NCBI RefSeq assembly: GCF_000621125.1
Contig: NZ_KK211214.1
Span: 933,300 to 997,299, forward strand
Length of the DNA stretch: 64,000 nucleotides
Source: Maribacter antarcticus DSM 21422
GTDB taxonomy: Bacteria > Bacteroidota > Bacteroidia > Flavobacteriales > Flavobacteriaceae
Direction: 5' to 3'
Each line of letters begins with the position of its first letter. Position 1 is the stretch's first letter. Position numbers and translations under genes: made by a program. Below the pieces are notes generated by a model. It did no database searches, was not told the DNA's origin, and was given only the letters and a program-made list of their open reading frames with translations. Positions 1 to 9,972 of this stretch are shown piece by piece.

Positions 1-178
1 CCTCCTTAAATGGTTTCACATGGTCGCCAATGAATCGAGTCCCTTTTCCTTTCAACACCATAAATAATTGATATTCTGGATGAAAGTGCCAATTAGGATC
101 AAAAAAGGGTTGTTTTAACTCTTGGACAACAAAGGAATGAGCTATAGGAATAGGCGATTTTTGTAATGCAGATTTCAA
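1..178 (-). CDS. AraC-family regulator, N-terminal cupin part (partial)
   Basis: The minus strand is open from a TTG at 178 to the window edge and encodes about 59 residues. The sequence resembles the sugar-sensing cupin domain at the start of AraC-type activators: NWHFHPEYQLFMVLKGKG is the usual His-Pro-Glu-Tyr-Gln strand pair, followed by RFIGDH. The helix-turn-helix end lies outside the window. It diverges from the oxidative operon that starts at 356, with about 177 bp between them, so it is the obvious candidate regulator of that operon. The start is uncertain because there is no ATG at this point; TTG fits the family's N-terminus. Confidence 0.68.
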   Translation of the reverse strand, partial: MKSALQKSPIPIAHSFVVQELKQPFFDPNWHFHPEYQLFMVLKGKGTRFIGDHVKPFKE

Positions 179-355
179 AATAAAAGTATTTAGATTTTTT
201 TAGTAGTAGCGCTAAACCTGAAAAAGAATACTAACTTATCAATTAACTAGTTAAAATTAAAATAATATGATATAATAAAGTCGGTATTAGGTATAAAAAA
301 GTCTTTTTTCAATTTTTTTTACTCCTAATTTTAATCAACTTTTATACATAGGATA

Positions 356-3300
356 ATGGATATTATTTTTAAAAGATTCACGTTTCTCCCTTTTGTAGTT
401 ATTTTTTTAATGGGTTGTACAGCCGATAGTAAAAAAAAATTCGTGGATAATCAGCCACGTAGGATTGAAATACTATTCCTAGGTCACTCGCAAGAGCATC
501 ATAATTCAAAGGCCTATTTCCCGCTATTGACAGCAGCATTAACAAACGAGGGTATCAATATTACCTACACCGAAAATGTCAATGACCTTAATACAAAAAA
601 CCTTGATTTATATGATGGACTCATAGTTTATGCTAATCACGAAAGTATTGCTCCAAATCAGGAAAAGGCGTTACTTAATTTTGTGTCCGAAGGAAATGCT
701 TTTATACCCATACATTCCGCCAGCTTTTGTTTTAAGAACGCAGCAGAATATATCAATTTAGTAGGTGCCCAGTTTATGGAACATGGTACTGGAACCTTCA
801 ATGCCACAATCGTAGCTAAGGAACACCCTACGATGTTGGGATTGGAAGAGTTTTCAACTTGGGATGAAACTTATGTGCACGACAAAATTGCGGATGATAT
901 TACAGTGTTAATGGAACGGGTGGAAGCAGAACACCGTGAACCGTGGACATGGGTTAAAAAATATGGTAAAGGAAAAGTTTTTTATACCGCTTATGGTCAT
1001 GATGAACGTACTTGGAACAAACCAGAATTTCAACAATTGATTAAAAATGGGATTTTATGGGCAGTAGATGTAAATACTAAAAAAAATTGGGAAGCATTTT
1101 CCAAGGATATTCCAAAATTGACATATGAAGAGCGAGAAGGTATTCCTAATTATGAAAAGCGGGACCCAGCATTAAAATACCAAATACCTTTATTGCCAGA
1201 ACAATCTGCAAAATTGATTCAGGTACCGGCGGGTTTTGACCTTCAACTTTTTGCTTCAGAACCGGATATCATTAACCCTATTGCTATGAACTGGGATGCG
1301 AAAGGACGCCTTTGGGTAATAGAAACCGTGGATTACCCCAATACGGTAAGGGATGATAAAGGTTTGGGAGACGATAAAGTGAAAATACTTGAGGATACCA
1401 ATGGAGACGGAAGGGCTGACAAGGTTACTGTATTTGCTGAGAACCTGAATATTCCCACCAGTTTTGTGTTTTACGATGCCGGTATTATCGTTTCCCAGGC
1501 CCCACATTTTCTATTTTTGAAGGATACCAATGGAGACGACAAAGCAGATGTTAGAGAAGTTATTATGGATGGCTGGGGAGTTTTTGATACGCATGCTGGG
1601 CCATCTAATCTTCAAAATGGAATTGATAACAATATTTATGGTGTGGTCGGCTATTCAGGATTTAAAGGGAATATCTATGGTCAAGATTTAGAATTTAACC
1701 AGAATATGTACCGGTTTAACCCCCATAAAAAAATCTTTGAGGTTTTAATAAATACGAGTAACAACACTTGGGGCTTGGGTATAACAGAAGATAATTCTTT
1801 GTTTGCTTCAACAGCGAATAATACCCATAGTGTCTTCTTAGGTATTCCTAATAAAATTATGGCAGGTGTAACAGGGATTCCGGCTCAAGGTAGCTTAAAA
1901 ATAGATGGACATTATGATATGCAGCCTATCACTAAAAACTATAGACAAGTAGATGTTTTTGGAGGTTTTACCGCTGCCGCTGGACATCATTTCTATACCG
2001 CTCGCAAGTACCCTAGTTCTTACTGGAACAAAGTTGCTTTCGTCTGTGAACCTACTGGTGGTCTTGTACATATCGCTACTATAATAAAGAAGGGTGCCGG
2101 TTATATGGAAGAAGATGGAGGTAACCTATTTGCGAGTTCTGATGAATGGGTATCTCCCGTAGAAGCCAAGGTAGGGCCAGATGGTAATGTGTGGGTGGCA
2201 GATTGGTACAACTTTATCATCCAACACAATCCCACTCCAAGAATGGATAGAGGCGGCTTTGATGCTGAAAATGGAAAGGGTAATGCGTATGTTAATCCCT
2301 TACGAGACAAGTCAAGAGGACGTATTTGGCGTGTGGTTCCTAAGCAATCAACTGAAGAGCACATGTTTACTTTAGATAAGGGAGACCCAGAAACATTGCT
2401 AGCTGCGCTATCAAATGAGAATATGTTTTGGAGAATGACTGGTCAACGGCTGTTGATAGAAAGGGCCAATACGGATGTGCTGAAATCGTTATTTAAATTG
2501 GCAAATGATTCAAAAGTAGATGAAATGGGTTTAAATCCTGCGGCTTTGCACGCCTTTTGGACCATAGCGGGATTAGTGCATTTGCAAACCGATATAGAAG
2601 CTTATAAAGTTATTCAAGGGGGCCTTTACCACCCTTCTGGTGCTGTTCGTAAAGCGGCGATTCAAATACTTCCTAAAAATAAAACTACGGATGCAGCTAT
2701 AATTGATTCCAAAGTTTTATCCGATACCAATCCATCCGTGTTATTAGCGGCACTACTTTTTGTTGCAGAAAGACCAGCATCTAAAAAAGTGGGTAAAATT
2801 ATATATGGACTAAGTCAAGATGAGCGTGTTACAAAAGACAGTTGGCTCTCAAAAGGACTGTATGCAGCTGCTAGTAGCCATGCTGATGGATTTATGAAGG
2901 AGTATGTCAAAGCTAATCCAGCTTTTGATATAGATGCCGCTATCAGTGGGCAAAGACAAGCTATGGACTATAACGATAACAATTGGAAAACGATGGAATT
3001 ACCCCAATACATAGAAGATGCAGGTCTGGATATCAACGGAGTTATATGGTTTCGTAAAAATTTTAACGTCAACAATAGTGGTGGTTCGGCTTATGTCTCC
3101 TTAGGACGTATAGATGAATCTGACGTAGTGTATATCAATGGAAAACAAATTGGTGTTACCGAAAAAGATGCTCAAAGCTTTAGATCGTATAAGGTACCAA
3201 AAGGAGTATTAAAAAGTAATGGAAACACCATTGTGGTTCGAGTAGAGGATGCCAATGGTAAAGGGGGTTTTCATGGAAAGCCAGAGTGGATGCATATACG

Positions 3301-3859
3301 TTCTGGCGGTAAAAATGTCGGGCTTTCTGGGAGTTGGAAATATGAAGTAGAAACTGACTTTTCTCAAAGTGTACGTAATTCGTTTGGTGGTACTTCGATG
3401 GATGATATGTTTGCCAAAAACTATATGAATAATCAATTTGTATTAAAAAAAAGGGTGGAAACTCCAAACGAAAAAGCAACTTTGATTACCATTAAGACCG
3501 TTAAGAATGAAATGAAATATAATATTACCGAGTTTACGGTACAGGCAGGAAAACCTGTAGAACTGGTACTTGATAATGTAGATTTTATGCAGCATAATAT
3601 AGTTATTGTAAAGCCTGGTACAAAAGAGATAGTAGGAATTGCAGCAGATCAAATGGCTATGGATTCTAATGGTGTGGAACAAGATTACATTCCAAAAATA
3701 GAAGAAGTGCTCTTTGCCTCTGCTTTGGTTGATCCCGAGCAAAAAGTGACTTTAAAATTTATTGCGCCCAGCGAACCAGGGACGTATCCATTTATCTGTA
3801 CCTTCCCTGGTCATTGGCAAATTATGCAGGGGGTTATGAAAGTTATGGTGTCTAATTAA
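356..3859 (+). CDS. Lipoprotein: ThuA + PVC-type beta-propeller dehydrogenase + cupredoxin
   Basis: This 1167-residue protein is probably a periplasm-facing sugar dehydrogenase with its own electron carrier. A lipoprotein signal ends at LMGC. Residues about 36-240 are a ThuA-like flavodoxin-fold domain. Residues about 276-680 match the membrane-bound dehydrogenase beta-propeller of planctomycetes and Bacteroidota, with calcium-type loops such as DTNGDGRADK. HEAT-like helices follow to about 860, then a galactose-binding-like jelly roll at about 876-1003. The C-terminus (about 1040-1167) is a blue-copper domain. H1080, C1148, H1153 and M1157 give the azurin-type spacing Cys-x4-His-x3-Met. Relatives usually end in a haem c domain, so copper replaces haem here. 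The gene opens a four-gene operon; the next gene starts 19 bp downstream. The substrate is unknown. Domain calls are from recognised motifs and were not searched. Confidence 0.85.
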   Translation: MDIIFKRFTFLPFVVIFLMGCTADSKKKFVDNQPRRIEILFLGHSQEHHNSKAYFPLLTAALTNEGINITYTENVNDLNTKNLDLYDGLIVYANHESIAPNQEKALLNFVSEGNAFIPIHSASFCFKNAAEYINLVGAQFMEHGTGTFNATIVAKEHPTMLGLEEFSTWDETYVHDKIADDITVLMERVEAEHREPWTWVKKYGKGKVFYTAYGHDERTWNKPEFQQLIKNGILWAVDVNTKKNWEAFSKDIPKLTYEEREGIPNYEKRDPALKYQIPLLPEQSAKLIQVPAGFDLQLFASEPDIINPIAMNWDAKGRLWVIETVDYPNTVRDDKGLGDDKVKILEDTNGDGRADKVTVFAENLNIPTSFVFYDAGIIVSQAPHFLFLKDTNGDDKADVREVIMDGWGVFDTHAGPSNLQNGIDNNIYGVVGYSGFKGNIYGQDLEFNQNMYRFNPHKKIFEVLINTSNNTWGLGITEDNSLFASTANNTHSVFLGIPNKIMAGVTGIPAQGSLKIDGHYDMQPITKNYRQVDVFGGFTAAAGHHFYTARKYPSSYWNKVAFVCEPTGGLVHIATIIKKGAGYMEEDGGNLFASSDEWVSPVEAKVGPDGNVWVADWYNFIIQHNPTPRMDRGGFDAENGKGNAYVNPLRDKSRGRIWRVVPKQSTEEHMFTLDKGDPETLLAALSNENMFWRMTGQRLLIERANTDVLKSLFKLANDSKVDEMGLNPAALHAFWTIAGLVHLQTDIEAYKVIQGGLYHPSGAVRKAAIQILPKNKTTDAAIIDSKVLSDTNPSVLLAALLFVAERPASKKVGKIIYGLSQDERVTKDSWLSKGLYAAASSHADGFMKEYVKANPAFDIDAAISGQRQAMDYNDNNWKTMELPQYIEDAGLDINGVIWFRKNFNVNNSGGSAYVSLGRIDESDVVYINGKQIGVTEKDAQSFRSYKVPKGVLKSNGNTIVVRVEDANGKGGFHGKPEWMHIRSGGKNVGLSGSWKYEVETDFSQSVRNSFGGTSMDDMFAKNYMNNQFVLKKRVETPNEKATLITIKTVKNEMKYNITEFTVQAGKPVELVLDNVDFMQHNIVIVKPGTKEIVGIAADQMAMDSNGVEQDYIPKIEEVLFASALVDPEQKVTLKFIAPSEPGTYPFICTFPGHWQIMQGVMKVMVSN

Positions 3860-3878
3860 GTTTAAAAACGTAAAATAT

Positions 3879-4739
3879 ATGCCTGAAAACTTAAAATATG
3901 GTGTAAGTACGTGGCTATGGGAATCCCCTTTTATTACTACTTCAGTTTCACTATTTCCTATGATTAAAAAAATGGGATTTGATATCGTTGAGATTCCTGT
4001 GGAAGACCCTGCTCTTATTAATGGCGAAATAGTTAAAAAGGCATTAATAGCGCATGGTTTAAAAGCAACCATTTGCGGTGTATTTGGACCCACTAAGGAT
4101 TTGACTTCTAATGATGTTTCTATTCATGAAAATTGCTTCCGTTATGTAGAGCAATGTTTTGAACTCTGTAATTTATTGGGCGTTGATTTTTTAGCTGGAC
4201 CCATCTATTCTGCTGTAGGTAAAGCTCGAATGATACCGCAAGACCAACGGAAAGTGGAATGGGAATTGGCCGTTACTAATGTTCGTAAAGTTTGTGAAAT
4301 AGGAAAGGCTTCTGGGCAATATATAGCGCTAGAACCATTAAATCGTTTTGAATCGGATTTGGTCAATACTGCTGCCGATGTTATGCGGCTAATAACGGAT
4401 ATCAACCACGAAAATGCAATGGTTGTACTAGACGGTTTTCACATGACCATAGAGGAAAAAAATATCCGACAGGCGATAAATAGGGTAGGCGATAAACTCA
4501 TTCATATTCAGGTTTCTGAAAATCACAGGGGAATTCCCGGTACTGGATTGACCCCTTGGAACGAGTTTAAATTGGGTTTACAAGACATTGATTACAAAGG
4601 CGCTATGGTTATCGAAAGTTTTACACCAGAAATCAAGGAACTGGCCGGCGCGGTCTGTATTTGGAAGCATTTGGCACCCAGTCAGGATGAATTTGCCTTG
4701 GAAGGGTTGCGGTTTTTAAAAAAAATATTCAATTCGTAA
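3879..4739 (+). CDS. Sugar isomerase/epimerase, D-tagatose/D-allulose 3-epimerase-like
   Basis: This is a 286-residue TIM-barrel protein of the xylose-isomerase-like superfamily. It has no signal peptide and is probably cytoplasmic. The ketose 3-epimerase signature is clear: ALEPLNRFE holds E152, VLDGFHM holds D185, LIHIQVSENHRG holds H209 and R217, and VIESF holds E246. These correspond to the two catalytic glutamates and the metal ligands of tagatose 3-epimerase. The related enzymes acting on 3-keto-glycosides share the same fold, so the substrate could be a keto-sugar from the oxidative enzymes on either side rather than a free ketose. It lies between two propeller dehydrogenases and is probably co-transcribed with them (gaps of 19 and 70 bp). 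Confidence 0.85.
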   Translation: MPENLKYGVSTWLWESPFITTSVSLFPMIKKMGFDIVEIPVEDPALINGEIVKKALIAHGLKATICGVFGPTKDLTSNDVSIHENCFRYVEQCFELCNLLGVDFLAGPIYSAVGKARMIPQDQRKVEWELAVTNVRKVCEIGKASGQYIALEPLNRFESDLVNTAADVMRLITDINHENAMVVLDGFHMTIEEKNIRQAINRVGDKLIHIQVSENHRGIPGTGLTPWNEFKLGLQDIDYKGAMVIESFTPEIKELAGAVCIWKHLAPSQDEFALEGLRFLKKIFNS

Positions 4740-4809
4740 TCATACCAACATGAACATATCAATAAAGCGGCGCACCTAACTTTAAAAAATAGGAACTAAT
4801 AAAGATATA

Positions 4810-7800
4810 ATGAGAAAAATAGTAATTCTACTACTAGGGCTTACCTGTCTAATCGCCTGCAAACAAAAAAAAGAAAAAGAGATGGCTTCGGCTGATTTTA
4901 AGGCCCCCAGTTTCTATATCGAACAGACCGATACTGAAATAAAGGTTTTTGCCGATGGCGGATCAGCTGTCGTAGTTACTCAAAATACGCTACCAGATTT
5001 CCGTCCATATATCCATCCTATTCTAGCGCCTGGTACAGCGGTGGAACTTACTCAGTTTAGTCCAGGGCATCACAAACATCAGACCGGCCTTTACTGGGGT
5101 TTTACCCGGGTAAACGGGACAGGAGCATCTGCCGATGAATTAAAAAAGTGGTTCTATGACCTAGAAAAGCCAAAGGAAATTCAGAAAAAGATAGGGCTAG
5201 ACTTTTTCCATAACCCCGACGGAGACCATTGGCAAAAAGTATCTTCCGAAGTGTTGGTTGCCAAGGGAAAAGAAGTGCAATGGAAAACCGTCTACACTAT
5301 GTTGGACAGAGACAAAAACCCAATACTAAAAGAGACCCAAACGTGGACTTTTACCCAGAAAGACAATAAATATTTCTTAAGCTTAGAGTGGCAAGGCGAA
5401 GCTTTGACCGACTTTACGGTCAATGAATTTGATTACGGCGGACTGTTTCTTAGAATGCCCTGGGAGAAAGGGATAAAAGGAGAGGTAGTGAATGCCGCAC
5501 GCCAAAGAAATGAAAAAGCAAACGGGCAAAGAGCAATGTGGGCCGATGCTGGAATGGAAATCGATGGCCTTGAAGAGTGGGGGCACATCGCGATTTTGGA
5601 CCATACGGGAAACACAGGCTATCCACAACCTTGGCGTGTAGACGGACAGTTGGGTATGGGTCCGGTATTGGCAAAATTAGGAGATTGGCAGATAAAAAAA
5701 GGAGAGACAAAAATTTTTAAACATCAGATTGTAGCCTATACTGGGGAATTGGACGAAACAAAACTGAACGATCTTTGGGGTGAGTATGTGGGCGATAAAG
5801 GGATATACAATACGATTTCACTATGGGAGCTTGCCAAACAGGAAGGTCGGGATGCAAAATTTATGAGCCCTAAGGAGGCCGTGGAGGCGATGACAATTAA
5901 AGAAGGGTTTACCGTGAATGCCTTTGCCTCTGAACCTATGATTACCCAGCCCATGGCCTTTTGTTGGGACAACAGGGGAAGGATGTGGATTGCTGAAAAC
6001 AGGGACTATGAGTCCAGACAAAAAGGATTTTCCGGTTCCGGTGACAGTAGAATCCTTATACTTGAAGATACAGACCACGATGGCGTAGCGGACAGTAAAA
6101 AAATATTTATGGAAGGCATCCCTTTTCCTGCGGCCATCGCGGTGGGGCATGGTGGCGTATTTATAGGCGCCCCACCTAACCTCCTTTTTGTCCCCGATAA
6201 AAATGGGGATGACAAGGCTGATGAAAATGAAACAAAGGTTTTGTTGACCGGTTGGGGCATACGTGATCGGCACGAGACGATTAATAGTTTCCTTTGGGGT
6301 CCTGACGGTTGGCTTTATGGCCTTGAGGGATTTGCGACACCTTCAAAAATTCGTATACCTAAGGCTGGAGAAGGTCGACTTTATAAGCATAGGGATGAGT
6401 TTCCAAAAGATTTATTGGAAGCCGATGGTGTAGATGTAAATGGAGGCGTTTGGAGGTATCATCCAATAAAGGATCGCTTTGAGGTAGTCGCGCATGGTTT
6501 TAGTAATCCTTGGGGCATCGATTATGATGCTAAGGGACAATTGTTTATTTCTGCCTGCGTCATCCCACATATGTTTCATGTAATACCTGGTGGTATTTAC
6601 CACAGGCAGGGCGGTCAGCATTTCAACCCTTATGTATACGAGGATATCAAGACCATAGTAGACCACAGGCACCGTTCGGCGCATGGCGGCGCGCGTATCT
6701 ATCAATCGGATGCTTTTCCTGCTGAACATCAAGGGCGACTCTTTATGTCGAATATCCATGAACATGCTGTACTTTCTGATATTTTGACACCGAACGGCTC
6801 TGGTTTTACCGCCAGCCATGGGGAAGATTTTATGATGGCTAACAATGCCCAATGGATAGGATTCAGTATGGAGGTAGGGCCGGCAGGGGACCTTTATGTG
6901 CTCGACTGGCATGATGCGGAAATATGTGGTGATGCCGTTGTCAATAAGGATACGGGCAGGATATATCGAATGATGCCCGAAAAATCGGAGGCCGAAAACT
7001 GGTCCGGACGGTTTGATGACCTCAATATAAAAAGCGATATGGAACTAGTGGGACTGCAGCTGAGTAAAAGTAATTGGCATGCGCAACGGGCGCGTGTGAT
7101 ATTGCAATACCGTGCCTCTAAAAACGCTTTAGAGCGCGCCGCCATAAATCGGTTGAACGATTTGCTAGCCAATACTAAAAATGAAGATACCCGCCTCAGG
7201 GCATTATGGTCCCTATGGATAACCGACAATATAAGTACGGAAAAACTAGTAGGTTTATTGGACGATACCGATGAATACGTGCGCTCTTGGGCCATTCAGT
7301 TTTTGGTAGAGGATGAAAAACCATCGTCAACAGCCGTCCAAAAGTTAGCCACTTTGGCAAAAAAGGAATCCTCGCCCGTTGTCCGCCGTTACTTGGCAGG
7401 AGCTTTACAGCGCATGAACGGGAAAGATCGCTGGGATATCGCATCGGCCTTGGTAAAATACAAGGAGGATGCCAATGACCCGAATATTCCACTGATGCTC
7501 TGGTTTGGCATAGAGCCTTTGGTAGCCAAACAGCCGGAAAAAGCTATAGCCTTGGCAAAGCAATGTAAAATACCATCGTTGGTTCAAAAAATAGCAAGAC
7601 GCTTGGTCGATGGAAATCAAATGGAACAATTGATTGCGGCCATCGGCGATAAATCTGGCGTACAAAAGGATCTTTTAAACGGTTTATTGGCAGGAATGGA
7701 GGGGAATTCAGAATTAAAAGAACCATCGAATTGGGCAAGAAGCTACAAGCGTTTGCAATCAGATGAGGAACTTTCGGCCATTGCCGATGAAGTCGCCCAA

Positions 7801-8706
7801 AATTTTGGGAATGCCGAAGTGGCCAAAAAATTATTGACCATACTAAACAATCCGGAAGCAAATCTTGCCGAGAAGAACAACGCGATCCAGAGGTTGGCTA
7901 ACAAACAAAATTCTGAATTACAGAAAATCGTCCCAAAATTATTAGAAGATAAAGAATTACGATTAGAGGCTATCAAGGCGATAGCGGCCTATGATAGTCA
8001 AGATTTGGGAAGGGCCTTGTTCCAAAAATATAGCAGTCTTGCCGCAGCCGAAAAGGAAGAGGCCATATTGACTATGGCCTCTAGGCCTACTTATGGTCAG
8101 TTTTTAGGCGATGCTCTTAAAAATGGTACCATACCAAAATCAGATATTCCCGCACACGCAGTATTGCAATTGAGAGCTGTATTGGGTAACGGATTTGTGG
8201 AAATCTGGGGACCTATCGACGACATATCGCAGACACTACAGCAGGAATACAGGAAATACTCCACATTGCTGACCGATGCCGCCCTCTCTAAGGCAAATCT
8301 GTCAAACGGTAAGGAAATCTATGAGCGTACTTGCGCGGCCTGCCATATATTACATGAAGAAGGCGGCGAGATTGGCCCTGACCTTACGGGGTCTAACCGT
8401 ACCAATACTACCTATTTGATGAGCAATATCCTAAATCCGAGCGGAGATGTGCAGGACGATTATAAATTAGTGGTTGTCACAACACAGGATGGTCGAACCT
8501 ACAGCGGAAATATTATTGGCGAAAACGATAGGAACATCACCTTGCGCGTGGTAGGCCAGGCTCCTATTAACATCAACAAATCACAGATACGTACCAGAGA
8601 TATTTCTGAAAAATCGATGATGCCCGAAGGTTTGCTGAACAATCTGAACGATCAGGAAGTATTGGATTTGATAGGCTATTTGAAAAAATTGGAACCGTCA
8701 GTATAA
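4810..8706 (+). CDS. Lipoprotein: DUF6807 + PVC-type beta-propeller dehydrogenase + HEAT + cytochrome c
   Basis: This 1298-residue protein starts with a lipoprotein signal ending LIAC. Residues about 30-330 match DUF6807 (the PmoA-like domain), including the GHHKHQTGLYWG motif. A dehydrogenase beta-propeller follows at about 355-720, with DTDHDGVADS and DKNGDDKADE loops. HEAT-like repeats cover about 735-1130. The end is a PVC-type haem-binding domain with CAACH at residues 1175-1179 and GPDLTGSNR just after. It probably oxidises a sugar or glycoside in the periplasm and passes electrons to the bound haem. The fusion of DUF6807 to the propeller suggests that binding and oxidation act on one ligand. 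It looks richer in GC than the first gene of the operon, which may point to a separate origin. The substrate is unknown. Confidence 0.85.
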   Translation: MRKIVILLLGLTCLIACKQKKEKEMASADFKAPSFYIEQTDTEIKVFADGGSAVVVTQNTLPDFRPYIHPILAPGTAVELTQFSPGHHKHQTGLYWGFTRVNGTGASADELKKWFYDLEKPKEIQKKIGLDFFHNPDGDHWQKVSSEVLVAKGKEVQWKTVYTMLDRDKNPILKETQTWTFTQKDNKYFLSLEWQGEALTDFTVNEFDYGGLFLRMPWEKGIKGEVVNAARQRNEKANGQRAMWADAGMEIDGLEEWGHIAILDHTGNTGYPQPWRVDGQLGMGPVLAKLGDWQIKKGETKIFKHQIVAYTGELDETKLNDLWGEYVGDKGIYNTISLWELAKQEGRDAKFMSPKEAVEAMTIKEGFTVNAFASEPMITQPMAFCWDNRGRMWIAENRDYESRQKGFSGSGDSRILILEDTDHDGVADSKKIFMEGIPFPAAIAVGHGGVFIGAPPNLLFVPDKNGDDKADENETKVLLTGWGIRDRHETINSFLWGPDGWLYGLEGFATPSKIRIPKAGEGRLYKHRDEFPKDLLEADGVDVNGGVWRYHPIKDRFEVVAHGFSNPWGIDYDAKGQLFISACVIPHMFHVIPGGIYHRQGGQHFNPYVYEDIKTIVDHRHRSAHGGARIYQSDAFPAEHQGRLFMSNIHEHAVLSDILTPNGSGFTASHGEDFMMANNAQWIGFSMEVGPAGDLYVLDWHDAEICGDAVVNKDTGRIYRMMPEKSEAENWSGRFDDLNIKSDMELVGLQLSKSNWHAQRARVILQYRASKNALERAAINRLNDLLANTKNEDTRLRALWSLWITDNISTEKLVGLLDDTDEYVRSWAIQFLVEDEKPSSTAVQKLATLAKKESSPVVRRYLAGALQRMNGKDRWDIASALVKYKEDANDPNIPLMLWFGIEPLVAKQPEKAIALAKQCKIPSLVQKIARRLVDGNQMEQLIAAIGDKSGVQKDLLNGLLAGMEGNSELKEPSNWARSYKRLQSDEELSAIADEVAQNFGNAEVAKKLLTILNNPEANLAEKNNAIQRLANKQNSELQKIVPKLLEDKELRLEAIKAIAAYDSQDLGRALFQKYSSLAAAEKEEAILTMASRPTYGQFLGDALKNGTIPKSDIPAHAVLQLRAVLGNGFVEIWGPIDDISQTLQQEYRKYSTLLTDAALSKANLSNGKEIYERTCAACHILHEEGGEIGPDLTGSNRTNTTYLMSNILNPSGDVQDDYKLVVVTTQDGRTYSGNIIGENDRNITLRVVGQAPININKSQIRTRDISEKSMMPEGLLNNLNDQEVLDLIGYLKKLEPSV

Positions 8707-8727
8707 CTTGTAAATAAACTGCTAATT

Positions 8728-9861
8728 ATGAATACCAAAATAATAAGAATTGCCATTGTAGGCCTAGGCTTCGGAGCTGAGTTCATCCCTATTTATCAAA
8801 AACACCCCAACGCCAATCTGGTCGCTATTTGCCAACGTAACGAAGCAAAATTGAACGAACTAGCGGACGTATTTGGTATCGAGAAGAGATATACTTCTTA
8901 TGAAGAATTGCTAGAGGATGATGCTATTGATGCAGTACATATCAATACGCCCATTCCCAATCATGGTATTCAATCTATAAAAGCATTAAAGGCGGGAAAG
9001 CATGTCGCCTGTACCGTACCAATGGCGACTACGGTGGAAGAATGTCAAGAAATCGTCCGTTTGACCGAGGAAACAGGAGTAACGTATATGATGATGGAAA
9101 CAGTCGTCTACGCTAGAGAATTCCTATTTATGAAAGAACTCTATGATAATGGCGACCTTGGTAAAGTTCAATTTTTAAAAGCCAGTCATCAACAAGATAT
9201 GGATGGTTGGCCCAACTATTGGCCTGGTCTACCGCCTATGCATTATGCAACGCATTGTGTTGGCCCTGTTTTGGGACTAACAAGAGGCGAAGCGGAGTAT
9301 GTTTCCTGTTTTGGCTCGGGAACGATTCGTCAGGAATTAATAAAGGAATATAATTCTCCCTATGCGGTGGAGACCACGCATATCAAATTTCGGAATTCAG
9401 ATTTGAGCGCACAAGTGTATCGTTCCTTGTTTGATGTAGCGCGTCAATACCGGGAGAGTTTTGAAGTTTATGGTTCTAAAAAATCAGTAGAATGGCCATT
9501 AATGGAAGGTAAACCCTTGGTAATCCATACTGCCAAAAAACCAGAGACCGAAATTCCAGAGGAAGTTCAGAGTCCAGATTTTGCAAAATTACTACCCAAA
9601 GAGATTCAGCATTTTACGACCGAAGGTGTTTATGATGATGAAGAGCACCAACACCTTTCTTTTACGCAAGGTGCTGGTCATGGAGGCTCACATCCGCATT
9701 TGGTGCATGAATTTGTCAATGCTTTAGTTCAAAAAATCGCTCCTTACCCAAATGCCAAACAATCTGCCAACATAACTTGTGTTGGTATATTGGCACATGA
9801 ATCAGCTTTAAATGGAGGTGAAATCATGCAACTTCCAGAATTCACGTTCACAAATTTATAA
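8728..9861 (+). CDS. Gfo/Idh/MocA-family oxidoreductase (atypical, no EKP lysine)
   Basis: This is a 377-residue NAD(P)-dependent sugar oxidoreductase. The Rossmann motif is at the start (IAIVGLGFGAEF). The C-terminal alpha/beta domain includes HYATHCVGP, where the His could be catalytic. The place where most relatives carry the Glu-Lys-Pro motif reads CTVPMATTVEE, so the usual lysine is missing. This looks like a recognisable subgroup rather than a damaged gene, since the rest of the frame is intact. It has no signal peptide and is probably cytoplasmic. It is the last gene of the 356-9861 operon, 21 bp after its neighbour, and probably oxidises or reduces a keto-sugar made by that pathway. 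Confidence 0.85.
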   Translation: MNTKIIRIAIVGLGFGAEFIPIYQKHPNANLVAICQRNEAKLNELADVFGIEKRYTSYEELLEDDAIDAVHINTPIPNHGIQSIKALKAGKHVACTVPMATTVEECQEIVRLTEETGVTYMMMETVVYAREFLFMKELYDNGDLGKVQFLKASHQQDMDGWPNYWPGLPPMHYATHCVGPVLGLTRGEAEYVSCFGSGTIRQELIKEYNSPYAVETTHIKFRNSDLSAQVYRSLFDVARQYRESFEVYGSKKSVEWPLMEGKPLVIHTAKKPETEIPEEVQSPDFAKLLPKEIQHFTTEGVYDDEEHQHLSFTQGAGHGGSHPHLVHEFVNALVQKIAPYPNAKQSANITCVGILAHESALNGGEIMQLPEFTFTNL

Positions 9862-9972
9862 TTTAGTCACACATTAAATCAAACACTCCATAGAGTTCTT
9901 AGGAATATTTCTAAGCTAATGCCTTGATGTAATGAAATTCAGATAGCATAAATTTAGGTACTATATCAACAA

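Noticed and set aside
6412-6912. Long antisense frame of 166 codons
   Set aside because: It mirrors the coding frame of the DUF6807-propeller gene and has no recognisable motif.
9898-9915. Short palindrome between the converging Gfo/Idh and desaturase genes
   Set aside because: The stem is weak (about 7 pairs) and no T-tract follows, so not called a terminator.
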